In this document: positions 46,806 to 59,117 of the stretch, piece by piece
How the letters are laid out: every line of letters begins with the position of its first letter
Numbering within the stretch: the first letter of the stretch is position 1
DNA from: Gnomoniopsis sp. IMI 355080
Taxonomy: Eukaryota; Ascomycota; Sordariomycetes; Diaporthales; Gnomoniaceae
Assembly (NCBI GenBank): GCA_027946555.1
Contig: JAPEVC010000100.1
Coordinates: 1-64,000 of the forward strand
Length of the DNA: 64,000 bases
Reading direction: 5' to 3'
Made by a program: the position numbers and the translations under genes
Notes under the pieces: model-generated
The model's input: the letters and a program-made list of their open reading frames with translations, nothing else
Database searches by the model: none
Told to the model about the DNA's origin: nothing

Positions 46806-48124
46806 ATCGTATGATTTGGCCAGGGCCTGGTATTAGAATGGGATGTGATTGTCCTTCTACTGCATGAGACTGAGGACTGTATGCGACGGTACCAATACCG
46901 GCGTTCTCCTCCCGCCTTGAACCTGGAAAAAGATAACAGATGAGGGTATCACAGAAAAGAAAGTAAAGAGTCTATAAGTCGGAAGAGAAAAAAAAAAAGA
47001 AAAAGGGGAAGAGTTGGGCCGGCGCGCCTCCGCAAAAGTACCAGAGGCTATCATGGCCATAACCGCAGCGCAATATGCTGAAGAGCATTAGTCAAACCAA
47101 ATGCCCAGGAACTTTTTTGCGCTGGGCCGGGTGACGCCATCCCGACAGCCGTCTGCGGTACGCTTATCCGGCGAATGAGGCTCGCTCTTTAGTCACGAAC
47201 CAGTGGCTCTTCCGCGGAAGTCGGACGGAGATCTGGATTTATGGGTGCGAGTCGGAGATGTGCAAAGGCATGCTGTGAATCAACATGTTTGCCGGTCCGC
47301 AGAGAATGGTCAGAATAAGTGATTAGAGTCAACACAGCGAGCACATGTCCAGTATCTGGTGGATTCTGCGAGGATGATAGAAAGTAGTCTTGGCTGTTCA
47401 CATCCCAGACTGCATCTCCGCCGCAAGACACCGGGTCCGGCGGGCAATTGTGTTGAGAACCTTGCGATTTCGACTTTGTAAATCCTGAACCCCTATGCCG
47501 TCCGACTGTGTCTCGGAATGTATCAATGTGACAGTCCCTCACAGAACAGCCTCCAAGCAATTCCAGTGCCAAGTTTGCACATGTAGTCCGCTAGTCTATA
47601 ATTGTAAGAACACTCCGACCAAGCTGCCTGCTTGTGCTTCACCACTACGCTGTCCTTCTGCCATTTCCCAAAAAGCCGCGCCCCCAACCCCTGCACAAAA
47701 AGAAATTGGATTAGAGTAAAAAGTAGTATAGTTCGTTATACGCAGAGTCGCCGCCACAATCATGAAGTTTGGTTCATCGAGCTTCTCGCAAATAGACGGC
47801 GTCTCTTCACTGCCCATGACCATTTGCCACACTTCTTCTTCCACGGGGCAGATGATGATCCGTTTGGCTGTGTAGCGCGTGTATCCGGAGGTTGATAATG
47901 ATAATGATGGTATCGAGGTGAAAAGCATCATGGTAAACGCCCGTAGAATGCGGTCGTCCAGGTCGAGGTTGTGGAATTTTTTAAAAGAAAACGATGACAC
48001 CTACGCCATGCAGCGTGTGCAAAATTCGATCGACGCAGGGCCCACGGAACAAGTCGAAGTGTTGTCCAGCTTCCTGTGAGTTTTCGATCTCCTGGGGCCG
48101 CAGTTGCTCAGTGTCATCAAGCAT
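46806..48124. other. Intergenic spacer
   Basis: It holds the promoter of the minus-strand siroheme gene and the 3' side of the rho3 gene. A 134-codon minus-strand frame at 47596-48000 has no ATG at its start and no family signature. No gene is supported. Confidence 0.45.
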
Positions 48125-49070
48125 TCACATGACGACGCACTTATTGTCCTCCTTGTCCTTTTTCACACTAAGCGCAACACGAGCGGCTTCAGTGAAGGCC
48201 TCGTTGACGCCACGATTTCGCATGGCCGAGCACTCAAGGTAGCGCAGTGCGTTTATCCTCCGCGCGACCTCAAGTCCCTGCTCGTAGTTGATCATGGGCT
48301 TCTTCTCCCTTTGTCCGTCAGCACCATCAGCGCCTGCTGCCGCTGTGTCGTCATCGTCTTCGGAGCCTTCGCGCAAGTCGCACTTCAGGGCAACCAGAAC
48401 CAGCTTGACGCCCGGGCAATTGTCGGCAATTTCTCCCACCCACTTGCTCTCGACGTTCTCGAGAGAATCTTTGCTGTCGACACTGTAGCAGAGCATGATC
48501 AAGTCGGTGTCGTCTGTGCGACAACGTTAGCGACAATGAACAGGCGCAGGCGGCAGGCTGCACAAGCGATTAGGGGACGGACCATATGATAAGCTTCGCA
48601 ACCTATCAAATTCTTCCTGTCCTGCGGTATCCCACAACGACAGTTCTATATGCACATTGTCCACGAAGATATCTATTCTTCACAGTCAGTCATTGTCCGC
48701 GATTTTCTACATTGTCCACACGGGGCGTCCACCGCTTGCAGAACATACCATGGACGTAGTTCTCGAAAACTGTGGGCTCGTAGACTGTTGGAAAATAGCT
48801 GCGCAGACCATGTCAGCAGACTGTGCATTTATTGCCTCGGTTGCGCGCATTCGTGACTCTCGCAAGGCGAATTCCAAATAGCACTCACCCTCTGGTAAAG
48901 ACATTCAGCAAAGAAGTCTTGCCACAAGCACCGTCACCCCTGATTGTTTGAGCGCACCGTCAGCCATTGTCCTACACGAACCCCCTAGCCAATCCTCCAG
49001 CGGGTTCAGTCACTCACAGCAAGACAAGCTTGCGCTGGACGGTTTTGCTTCCACCGAGTCCGCAAGGCAT
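48125..49070 (-). CDS. rho3: Rho3-type small GTPase
   Basis: Five exons, 49070-49018, 48939-48889, 48798-48749, 48672-48583 and 48513-48125, give 210 residues in a closed frame; the introns are 78, 90, 76 and 69 bases. All nucleotide-binding motifs are present: GDGACGKT (P-loop, 19-26), the effector stretch YFPTVYEPTVFENYV, DTAGQE, and LKCD in the base-recognition position. The protein ends in CVVM, a CAAX box that favours farnesylation, so it should attach to the plasma membrane or vesicles. The IFVDNVHIELSLWDTAGQ and DLIMLCYSVDSKDSLENVE stretches are those of Rho3. A loop of about 25 acidic and Ala/Gly-rich residues follows LKCDLR. Rho3 proteins direct exocytosis and actin polarity at hyphal tips. 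Confidence 0.93.
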
Positions 49071-52000
49071 TGCGTCTGTCACTTTGTCGCGCAGCTGGCG
49101 GCGTTTTCGCGATAGGCTTCGAGGGTAAGAGAAGGCGTCAAAGGCTCGGGAGAACTTGCGACCTGTAGAGGACAATTCTATCGTGGGTAACGAGGCAATC
49201 AATCACGGCGCAGATTGGCGAAGGGAAGCGAATTGGACGGCTCGAAGTGGCCCGGTAGATGGGCAGGAGGTCGGACAGGTGTAACTCGTAGGGAGAAATG
49301 ACCGTGTCTCAGTCTCGGTTCGGGGATGATTCGTAGGGTTTGCAGGGTTGAACAGAGGAGTGTGGCCCACGATCGTGAGTCGTCTCGTGATGGCAAGAGT
49401 CGAGCTCGTGTAGGATGGAGGCTTGTGATGTTGATAAGATGCTGTGAGTGGTGACAGGAAGCGGTAGTTTTTGGAAGGAGCGAAATGAGGTCACCGCCTC
49501 AGAGAAGAGGGGATTTGCCGAGAACCACGGTGAGTAGGCGTCGCAAAGTCAAAGGCCGTTAGATGGGACGACGATCACGTTCCAAGCTCGAGAGCACCTG
49601 TTTTAATTCGTTCTGCTGCGGAGAGGTTATGATGTGACGGGAAATGCAAAAGACTGGGCAAGGTCAAGGGTGCGACCTAGAATGGGAATTTGATTGAACA
49701 GAAGTTGAGAAAAAGAAGGCAAAAACAACCTTCACAACAGTTGAGTTTCACCCAGGGTTGACAGGAGTCTGTTTTTCTGTAGACGGGGGAGTCTGTGTTG
49801 GATATACGCAGTAGGTAGGTACAGCACAATACGTCCGTACTTCAAGGGAAAGAAAACCGCCGTCGGGGGTCAACGAGAAGGCGAGGCACGAGGCAGGAGG
49901 CAAGCACGGGGTAATGACTGGGTGGGCACAGAGCCCACCTTCCCGCCAGCGCAGCCATGTCGCTGCAGCAAGCCGTCAGTGGTCAAGCCGCGCCAGGGTG
50001 GAGCCGAGGCCTGCCAAGCTCCACCACCAAGCAATCTCCCCAGAATTGGAATCGCGCCTTGTCGAAATTGTCTCCATTTCTATTCTCGACTCCCGGATCT
50101 GACGTGTTGAAATAAGCAATTTGGCGCATATTGCTGACACGCAGCTAGCCAGTACACGTGCATGTCTTCATCACCGTCTGGAACCTCTATTATAGTACCT
50201 TACCACTGACTCCATTGCTTTCCCGGATGTTTTGTAAGACATTGGCTTACATCCATAGTCTTAGGTGGAACTGTGGCGCACATGAACTCTAACCCGGCAC
50301 AATTGTCACGGGTACGATGCAGCCTTCATGCGCCTTGCTCACCTCGACACTACGGCTCCTATTGGAATGGGCTAGGGTAAGAGCTCCATTTTCGACCAAT
50401 TGTATTACACGCTTCCACACCTGCCTATATGAGAGGGCAGTCATATCGATAGTGTAAGCTCCCTGCACGACGTTGCCCGCCCACCAGTGGTTGCTCCCTT
50501 CAAGAATCGGCTTCGTCTCCATGGAAACCACCTTTAGCTAGCATAACTTCGTCACGTCGTCCGTCAGACTGGCAATGTCTCAGGTCCAGAGGTCTTGCAC
50601 AGTCGTTGATACTACAGTCCCAACACAAGTATTCCAGTACATGCAATACAAAAGCCAGGACAATACTGAACATCAGCGGCCCTGCTATTTCGTAAACGTG
50701 CGGTAGTATAGGTAGGTGTACGAAAGCCTCCCGAGTACAATTTGTTTCGTACCTACGGTAGTAATCCAGAGATTCTCTGCCTTTGGGACCTCAATCGCCA
50801 TCATCGCCACCTCAAATATCATCTTCACTACACGCCTCTGGTATATTCGCTATCTATGGCACCGGATGGACTGTAGATGGTAGCTTCAAGCAACACGTCA
50901 TTCAAACCTATATCCATGCCTAATCAGAAAGTTGGCCCACTTTGTGCGGTACTTGTAACTATGTGTACGAAGCCTCTCGTCTAGTATAACCACGTCAACG
51001 TTTGTACACACATAGCCAGATCACTCACTACCCATCGACTTGGTAGGTCCTGATCAGAACTCTGGCCAAGATAGCTTGGCACTTCGTTGGCACAGAGCGC
51101 GAGGACAAAACAATTTGATAAACTCGCTGCTACATCCAACCGAAATGGGGGACCAGGAAACTCTTCTGCGCCCTCAAAGGGACGCAGAACTACAATTGAG
51201 GCCACGCGGTTCCGACGGGGTCCTCTGTCGCTCAGGGACGTGACCATCATGTCGTCCGCTTTGTGTAGTACATACAAAGAGAAGGGACTCGTGAACCTAC
51301 CTATCCAGGAGCCTGACTGGAGGAGAACGAAGGCCTGGCCACAGCAGCAAATAAGTCCACTAGAGTAATCGTCCTTTATTAGCGAGTACTAAAGGAACAG
51401 GATCGATTTGGTGGCGGTGCCGGTCAAGGTTGGAGCCGTGAATGCAAGATGCAGAGGGTGGCAATGAATCCTCCCATCCCAGTATATCAGTTTCGGCGTC
51501 GACAGCGTGCCTTTATCTCCTCTTCAGCTGGATGTCCGTTTTGAATACATTCCCTCGCCGTTGCATTCTCGATAGGTGATATATGAACGGCTTTGGTTCG
51601 GGTATCATCTCGTCACTCGGTACTAGATCTTCAAGAGTCGATTGGATATCGCACATTTACACTAGGTGCGATGACCCGCAATTATACGTATCAATGATCA
51701 ACTCAAATGGTGTGGTGATATAAATGGCGCTGCCCAGTCGGCCTTATGAAGTTGTCGGTGTGAAGAAAGACCATTTGATGCAACATTCCATTTATATCTC
51801 AGCTGGCTTTCGTCCTAGCCGACGGGCCTCACTTCAGCCAACGGCAGACAATCATGTCGGGCTTGGCAGCTGGAGTCGACACAATCTGATAAATAGGACC
51901 AATTCTGTGCGTCAAATGTATCGAGATGGTGCCCAGAGCGCCGATTGACTGAGCTCGAAACGCATTGGCGTTGCTTGGCGGCGTGGCGGCTTGGTGGGGT

Positions 52001-52484
52001 CCTCAAGTCAGTGCTTGCGCGCGGCTTGTCTTGCGTGTAGGAGAAATCTAGTGCTACCTCACGCGAGACTACGATCTTGACAAGCTGAACTTGGGAAGGT
52101 ATCAGCTGCGAGCTCCGCTCCGTCGCCAAGACGAAATACAAGTTCCCACGCAAAAGGGGGCCTCGTCCAAGACGCTGGGCCTTCTAGGAGTCGTTTCATT
52201 GTGACACTTGTGTGAAGCCAAGCGACCACACAGAATTCACTACTCGCCTTATGTAGCTGAATAGTATAGATGGCAATTTTTAACATATTTCTAAAAATGA
52301 AGCCCACAAAAGCGTTGCCGTAGCCGTCCTGTTCTCAAAGTTCCAAGCATCCCAAATCGTATTTCCTACAATTTGCATTCTCGTTTTGCCATACCCACAT
52401 GTACCACTGTCTTGCGAGAAACGACTAGCATACTCTTCACGCGAAATTGTTTTGAGCTTCATATAATTAGCGGGAATTCTTACG
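49071..52484. other. Gene-poor spacer, about 3.4 kb
   Basis: It starts with the promoter of rho3 and ends with the leader of the gene at 52485. No frame with recognisable features or a coherent exon structure is seen on either strand. Confidence 0.45.
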
Positions 52485-54191
52485 ATGGCAGCCGTTTGTG
52501 ACCCTGGCCCAGCCCAAAAGTTCCCGTCGTCGCCACCTTTGACGACGACGGACCGGCCCGACTCCATGGCATCCTTCAAATCCATCGAGACGGAGACGGT
52601 GGCCGCCACAGAAAGATTACAGAATGATAACGAAGATGATGACTCGCTCATCCTTGCCATCCGGGCTCTTCGACTACTCGAAAATCCCCAGGCCGCCGCC
52701 ACCGAGGCCATTCAAGCATTCGACCCCAAGGCCAATTTACATCCGGACCTGGTGAGGCTTCTGGTGGCTGCTGCTGTTCGTCACCCGGATGTTGCCCAGG
52801 GCCTTATAGAGCTCGGGTCAAGCCAGAATGGTCATCTCATCCGTCGCACGCCCTCTGGGTCGCTACAAGTGAATGGCAATGGGGCCAGCCGCCATGCGTC
52901 TGGTCTCGTTCATGAGATCAGTATCTCTTCTTTGCTTTCCAGTATTAGCGAAAGCAGCAACCGGCGATCGAGCGACCCATCGACCACCATTGAAACAACT
53001 AAGCCCACTCTCAAGCGTCGCCTCAGCGTTCTGTCCACCAAGAAGGCAGCAGAGACGCAGCCAGCAACACCACCACGGCGCAAGGAAAAGATTTCCATGG
53101 ACAGCATCAAGAAGATCTGCAAGGCGAATCTCAAGGATACCAAAGAGAGTATCGATAAGCTCGAGCGAGCGGACTTGGATGATGAGACCCTTGAGAACGA
53201 CGAGCTGAGACGAATGGCTGAAGAGTGCCTGGGCCACGAAACAGGTAAATTTGCACTTTGTTTGGCACTCACACTACGCGATGAGAAACAACGCTGGGAG
53301 GCTGTCCAGAACCTGATGGATACCATGGTCGACAAGCTCAAGCTGCTGCTGTCTGTCAAGGGGGTGTTTGGACCAGATGGAGAAGTCGGTCTCCCAGGAC
53401 AAGACGCCTTCGGCATCCGCGACTGCTGGGTCGTGCTGTCTGAACCTGAGCGAGAGAGACTGGCCACTGAAGACAACAGTGCCTGGCCCAAGCGTCTGAG
53501 AGAGGTGGCGCAGCTTTCACCACACCACGCTCTCAAAGCATGGGAGATCCTCAGCGCCTGTGAGAAGATCCAGGAGGCGTTGGCACCTTCACAACGGTCG
53601 TCGGCAGAAGGGCGAGACTCTTACGAAACCGGGGCGGAGGCACAAGTTGGCGAGTCTTCAAACGCCGTCGCGAAACGCCAAGCCACAGCCGCGGCCTCGC
53701 CACAAGAGATCACGGATCGTTGGGCATTTTTCTTCGACCTCCTCGACGAGGAGGCCGCAAGGAGGTGCTTCCGTGAATTGAGGCTGCTTCGTCAACTCTT
53801 CAACGCTGCACAGGTGCCCAGTGCGACCAACCGCGCCGCCAATCTGAAGTCCAAGGCAAAGAAGGCGTTCGATATGTCCAGGCCCGATGACGACCTCGAG
53901 CGATGGCTGGACACAAAGTGGGCAATCACGGCCATGAAGGGCTTCATGCTTTCAAAAGCGGGTATATACAACGCAGATGGCGAGACCAGTTATGAGAATC
54001 TTGACAGGCTTGACAACGCGTTTTGCAAGACGTTCTGGGGGTGTCTTGCATCTGGAGATCATAAGCGGCTCGCTGCAGAAGAGGGTAAACAATGGGTGAC
54101 GGACATCATGAAGGTATTTGATGACAGAAGGCGTCATGATGTAATGTTCAGGCTGCGGGATATCCTCCATTTCATGCAGGCCAATATGTAA
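52485..54191 (+). CDS. Uncharacterised helical protein, 568 residues
   Basis: I do not recognise a family. The frame is a single exon of 568 residues, and the start ATG at 52485 follows TTACG. A second Met at residue 28 is also possible. Residues 1-120 are mostly helical. A Ser/Thr/Arg-rich low-complexity part (about 145-205) has basic patches such as LKRR and PPRRKEK. From about 205 to the end the chain is predicted helical, with charged amphipathic repeats (KDTKESIDKLERADLDDETLE, WAFFFDLLDEEAARRCFREL) and the motif DDLERWLDTKWAI near 480. No signal peptide, membrane segment or catalytic motif is visible. The uninterrupted length and even coding quality make it a confident gene, probably encoding a cytosolic or nuclear protein. 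Confidence 0.8.
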   Translation: MAAVCDPGPAQKFPSSPPLTTTDRPDSMASFKSIETETVAATERLQNDNEDDDSLILAIRALRLLENPQAAATEAIQAFDPKANLHPDLVRLLVAAAVRHPDVAQGLIELGSSQNGHLIRRTPSGSLQVNGNGASRHASGLVHEISISSLLSSISESSNRRSSDPSTTIETTKPTLKRRLSVLSTKKAAETQPATPPRRKEKISMDSIKKICKANLKDTKESIDKLERADLDDETLENDELRRMAEECLGHETGKFALCLALTLRDEKQRWEAVQNLMDTMVDKLKLLLSVKGVFGPDGEVGLPGQDAFGIRDCWVVLSEPERERLATEDNSAWPKRLREVAQLSPHHALKAWEILSACEKIQEALAPSQRSSAEGRDSYETGAEAQVGESSNAVAKRQATAAASPQEITDRWAFFFDLLDEEAARRCFRELRLLRQLFNAAQVPSATNRAANLKSKAKKAFDMSRPDDDLERWLDTKWAITAMKGFMLSKAGIYNADGETSYENLDRLDNAFCKTFWGCLASGDHKRLAAEEGKQWVTDIMKVFDDRRRHDVMFRLRDILHFMQANM

Positions 54192-55454
54192 AATTTCCTT
54201 TGTATTCTAGGCACATTCTAAACACAGATAGCATTGTTAGAGAGAAACATACAAAGTCTTTTGTCTCGGTTCGTTCATACCTTGGAACAATCATCAGCAT
54301 GCTTTGGATCTTTTGAATCACTATATGAACAATGTGAACACCTGTCTATCGACATGTAATATATAGGCAGCTACTAGATATAACAGCAAATGTGTAACGA
54401 GTGACGTGCTAAGGTGTTCTTACTTACAATTCACATCCTGGGTCTCCGGTTCATTATTAATCATTCTCCAATCAGAATTCTCTCCTGAGACATACCTAGG
54501 CACGTATATCATTGTCAGATGAATTGCTACATTAAGCTGTGCATATACCTTCTATCATATTTAATACAGGGCGCTACAAATACCTGCTCCGCCTCGAAAA
54601 TGAATGGCACTTCACGAGTTATAGAACTTTCGACATCACAGCCTCTGGGCTTTCACCATTCCTTGAACTACCGGCTCTCCTGTGAACCACGGAACCCGAT
54701 TACCTACAATGTATTCCACGTGTGATATTTTGGAGCGGCTATAGGTAGAAGTAAGTGTGCGCAACTCGCGTATGTAGCTTGACCAGAAACCCGCAGGAAT
54801 GGAGCTCCATTTTGGTGTGCTCAGTTCAGGCGAGGTAATGAACGATGTGATCCAGTCTGGGTGGCCAAACCCCGGCTTTACTTGGCTCATGACTCTCAGT
54901 TCAATGCCGAAAGAAGTGAAGGTTCGAACATAAAGTTGCCTTCAAGGTTTACTGCCTGGCCATTAGCTGAATATAGAATGTATAGTGGGTTATTTTCAGA
55001 TTCCCGTCATTCTCAAATCGACCAGCGTGGAAAATGATCAGTGCCTGCAAGACTCATACCAAAAGCAACACACAACATCACACAACAACAAAAATACTTC
55101 GCAGAATACGGGAGTTCGATGGGGTTTCAACGCAAATAATGAATGGTATAGTGTGGACTCACGAATTTGACCACATTGCCGGCTGTGCGGCGCTGGTTTC
55201 TTCAGACTGATATCTTGGCGGCGAGGCTCGAGTCTATGAAACAAGGTTGCGAGCAGCAAAGTTCGGGCATTGCACGTGGAATTACAATGGCTTTAATAGA
55301 AGGCAGCTGGAAGGCACAGTGGTCATTCGATCGAAATGTGAATGTCGGTCAGTCCATGTGAATATTTATTTGTGATCCCTAACGCCTAGCATGCTCATAC
55401 ATGAGGTCTAGAAACAGAAGGCGTGAAGCGTGCGGCAGCTCGTCCTTGATGGCT
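54192..55454. other. Convergent intergenic region
   Basis: It lies between the 3' ends of the 568-residue protein gene and the isovaleryl-CoA dehydrogenase gene. AT-rich, with TACCTAGG at 54493-54500. No gene is seen. Confidence 0.45.
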
Positions 55455-56874
55455 TCAGACGGAGTAGCTCGCATATTCCTTATTGAATGCCCGCCCTATC
55501 ACCATGCGCCTGACCTCCGATGTTCCAGCCCCTATTTCGTAAAGTTTTGCACTGTATATATAGTCAGCCACGAGGTCTTAGACATATACTAGAATGTACC
55601 GGAGGGTAAGACGTGAATAGGGAAGAAAGGCAACACAGGGCTTACTCTCTCAATATCCTCGATGCAGGCATCTCCTCCACATATCCCATGCCACCAAGTA
55701 CCTGAATACAGTCAAGTGCACACTCTGTCGCCCTCTCTCCAGCATACAAGATGGCACCAGCGCAATCTTGGGTTTTGATCAAGCCTTCCTCATCCACTGC
55801 CCGAGCTGTGGCGTATGTGTATGCTCTGCTCGCCTGATACTTGGTGTACATGTCGGCGAGCTTGCCTTGGACGGCCTGGAAGGTCCCGATTGGTTGTCCA
55901 AATTGCTTCCGGGTGTGCACGAATGGAAGTGCAACATCGAGTGAGGCCTGCATAAGTCCCAGTGGCCCAGCACTCAAAACCAACCTCTCCAGGTCAAGAC
56001 CTTCCATGAGAACACGAACGCCCCCATTGATCTTACCCAAAACGTTCGCCTCGGACACAAAAACGTTATCAAAGACCAATTCGCCCGTGTTGCTGCCTCT
56101 CATGCCCATTTTATCCAGCTTCCTGGCGACTCCGAAGCCTTTCGCCCCCTCAGTCTCAACAATGAAAGCCGTTATGCCCTTGCTTCCAGCATCCGGGACA
56201 GTTTTTGCGTAAACCACGATGTAGTCAGCGTCCGGTCCGTTGGTGATCCACATTTTGCTCCCATTCAATACATATCCACCATCCACCTTTTTGGCCGTGC
56301 TTCTCATACTGACAACATCTGACCCTGCACCGCTCTCACTCATGGCCAAAGCGCCGACCTTCTCACCAGCGATGAGGCCCGGAAGGAACTTTGACTTTTG
56401 CTCTGGGTTGCCATTCAGTTGTAACTGGTTGACACACAGTTGGCTGTGCGCAGCGTAACTCAAGCCAATAGATCCAGACGCTCGGGAGATTTCCTCCATC
56501 ACCACGCAGTGCGCCTGGTAACCCATCGCAAGCCCGCCCACATCCTCGTCAGCAGTCATTCCAAGGAAACCAGCCTCGCCGAGCTTAGGCCACATATCCG
56601 GTGGGAATTCATTGGTCTTGTCGACAGAGGCCGCAAACTCCGGGGTAATCTCACGCCGCGCAAACTCTTGTACGCGTTCGCGGAGCTCTTCTAGATCAGC
56701 TTGTGTGGGTGGTACGAAGCCTTGGGGGTGCTTAGACGTCGAAGCATGCCGTCGGGACTGGGAGCGGATTGCCTGGGAGGAGGGGACTATTGAGGGGAGT
56801 AAGAAGGAGGACGGAATCTTGACCATAGGCCGTGTTGACCGCGTCAGGATACGAAGGGCTTGTGAGTGGGACAT
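55455..56874 (-). CDS. ivdA: Isovaleryl-CoA dehydrogenase
   Basis: Exons 56874-55646 and 55551-55455, with a 94-base intron, give 441 residues. The first 45 or so residues form a basic, Ser-rich mitochondrial presequence. The acyl-CoA dehydrogenase fold follows, with MSESGAGSDV at 178-187, the FAD-contacting WITNGPDADY and KMGMRGSNTGEL. The subfamily is set by the catalytic base. Most acyl-CoA dehydrogenases have Glu in the C-terminal YEGTSE, but here that position is Gly (EIGAGTSEVRR), and a Glu sits in GLDLERLVL (Glu296), which is the isovaleryl-CoA dehydrogenase arrangement. It oxidises isovaleryl-CoA in leucine breakdown and passes electrons to ETF. Its product is the substrate of the carboxylase encoded by mccA and by mccB next door. 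Confidence 0.93.
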
Positions 56875-57233
56875 TTTGGCAGATAATCAACAAAGAACTT
56901 GAGCGAAGATGCTCAGTTAACGCTCATGGATCGTGGTCACCCGGAATATCTTGGGTTGCTGGACAAACAATTCGGGGATGTTATGAGACGTCGTCGCGTA
57001 GCCTCGGCACAAGAACGCCAGCATACCCCAGACTGCATGATCGCTTAGAAGCGGGCCGAGAATCTGGGGAAGCGGCCCAACTTCAACGTCACCCGGGCTT
57101 CCAAGCCAAACTTCGAGTCTCCCTTGAACTCCGCCGTGATTTGTCTTTGCATTCCTCGCCAATACGATTGAGGGTGCCTCTGATAGAGGTCTGGACAGTC
57201 CCAGGCCGTTAATTTCTTATAGACAAACTCGCC
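56875..57233. promoter_or_regulatory. Bidirectional promoter of ivdA and mccB
   Basis: 359 bases separate the two start codons. Visible candidate elements are a CCAAT box at 57159-57163 on the + strand, AGATAA (GATA-factor type) near 56880, close to the ivdA start, and TTATAGA shortly before the mccB ATG. Joint control of both genes by leucine is an inference from their shared pathway. Confidence 0.6.
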
Positions 57234-59117
57234 ATGTCGTCCATGCGAAGCTCAAAGCGAGCGCCCCTCCTCCGCGCTCTGACCCGGCCCCAGATCCACC
57301 TCCTCCCGCGCCAAGGGCTCCCATGCCAATTGCGCCCCGCCGTCCCCATTCCTCGGTCTACGGGCACAGAGACAGCCAGACGGACAATAGCAACATTCAC
57401 CCCCGCCTACCAAGCTCAAGCAATATCGACAATTCAGACTGTGATCGACCCAAGCAGTGATGAGTTCAAGGAAAATCAGCGTGCAATGGACGAGGCCATG
57501 GCCCGCCTCACCGAGCTGACAAGGAAGGTTCAGGAGGGTGGCCCACCGAAAGCAAGAGAGAAGCACCTTGCAAGGAAAAAGATGCTCCCAAGAGACCGTA
57601 TCACTGCCCTCATCGATCCCGGAACCACGTTCTTGGAATTGAGTCCCCTGGCGGGCCACGAATTATACCCCGAGGCGGACGTCCCGGCAGGTGGCATAAT
57701 CACAGGTATAGGCGTAGTGGAGGGAGTGAGTTGTGTTATTGTCGCCAATGACAGCACAGTGAAGGGCGGAACATATTATCCCATTACAGTGAAGAAGCAT
57801 CTACGCGCACAAGCTGTTGCACAAGAGAACAAATTACCGTGAGCCTTTAGTCCCAAAGTAATGTTCGAGTTCTGGGGATTGACCTTGAACTCGCAGTTGT
57901 ATTTACCTTGTCGACTCTGGCGGCGCCAATCTGCCACACCAAGCCGATGTATTTCCTGACCGCGATCACTTCGGCCGCATCTTTTACAACCAAGCACGCA
58001 TGTCCGGCTCTGGAATTCCGCAGATATCTGTCGTCATGGGGCCCTGTACTGCAGGTGGTGCCTACGTTCCCGCCATGTCCGACGAGAGCATCATAGTGCA
58101 GGAACAGGGCCACATTTTCCTCGCAGGCCCACCACTCGTGAAGGCCGCGACCGGCGAGACCGTCAGCGCAGAGGACCTGGGCGGAGGCAAGATGCACTCA
58201 AGCGTGTCCGGAGTGACAGACTATTTGGCCGTGGACGATGCGCACGCTATCGTGCTTGCGCGGCGAAGCGTGGGGAACCTCAACTGGCCGAATCAACCCT
58301 CGAACAATGTCACCGAGAACTTTGTCGAACCACTTTATGATCCCTCCGAACTCCTTGGAATTGCTTCAACCAACCTGCGCAAGCCATTGCCCATTCATGA
58401 GGTAATAGCGCGCATCGTCGACGGCTCCGCATTTGCCGAGTTCAAACGCGACTATGGCAGTACCCTCGTGACTGGTTTTGCGCACATTTACGGGCAAAAG
58501 GTCGGCATTGTCGCCAATAACGGAATCCTATTCTCTTCATCCGCGCTCAAAGGTGCGCACTTCATCCAGCTATGTAGCCAGCGCGGAATCCCGCTTGTAT
58601 TTCTGCAGAACATCAGTGGCTTCATGGTGGGTACCGATGCAGAGAGGGAGGGCATTGCGAAGAATGGTGCGAAACTGGTCACCGCGGTGGCGTGCGCAGA
58701 TGTGCCGAAGTTTACAGTCGTAGTGGGCGGAAGTTATGGTGCGGGCAATTACGGAATGTGCGGGAGGGCGTACTCCCCGCGGTTCTTGTGGATGTGGCCC
58801 AATGCGAAGATTGGTGTCATGGGGGGAGAGCAGCTGGCGGCTGTGATGGAGACTGTGGGGAAGACTGTCGACGTTGGTTTGAAGGAGAGGATTGACAAAG
58901 AGAGTGATGCCGTATTCTCAAGTGCGAGGTTATGGGTAAGTCGATCACGCTCAATTACTCACCTGGGACGGTCTGAACTGACTTCGCATCACAGGATGAT
59001 GGTGTAATCCCGCCTCAACATACAAGGAGGTATCTGGGCCTGGGCATCAAGGCCGCTATGTCAGGCCGGAACGAAGTAAAGCCTGGAGACACCAGGTTTG
59101 GCGTCTTCCGAATGTAG
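57234..59117 (+). CDS. mccB: Methylcrotonyl-CoA carboxylase beta subunit
   Basis: Exons 57234-57838, 57897-58935 and 58995-59117, with introns of 58 and 59 bases, give 588 residues. A basic mitochondrial presequence covers about the first 45 residues. The carboxyltransferase domain is clear. CIYLVDSGGANLPHQADVFPD crosses the first intron junction. MGPCTAGGAYVPAMSDE and EDLGGGKMHSSVSG belong to the N-lobe, and GFMVGTDAEREGIAKNGAK, GGSYGAGNYGMCGRAYSPR and MWPNAKIGVMGGEQLA to the C-lobe. It transfers the carboxyl group from biotin on the alpha subunit to 3-methylcrotonyl-CoA. An ATG at 57243 is an alternative start. It is head-to-head with ivdA, the preceding pathway step. Confidence 0.95.

Noticed and set aside
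47596..48000. 134-codon minus-strand frame downstream of rho3
   Set aside because: It begins without an ATG, has no recognisable motif and is probably the 3' untranslated region of rho3.
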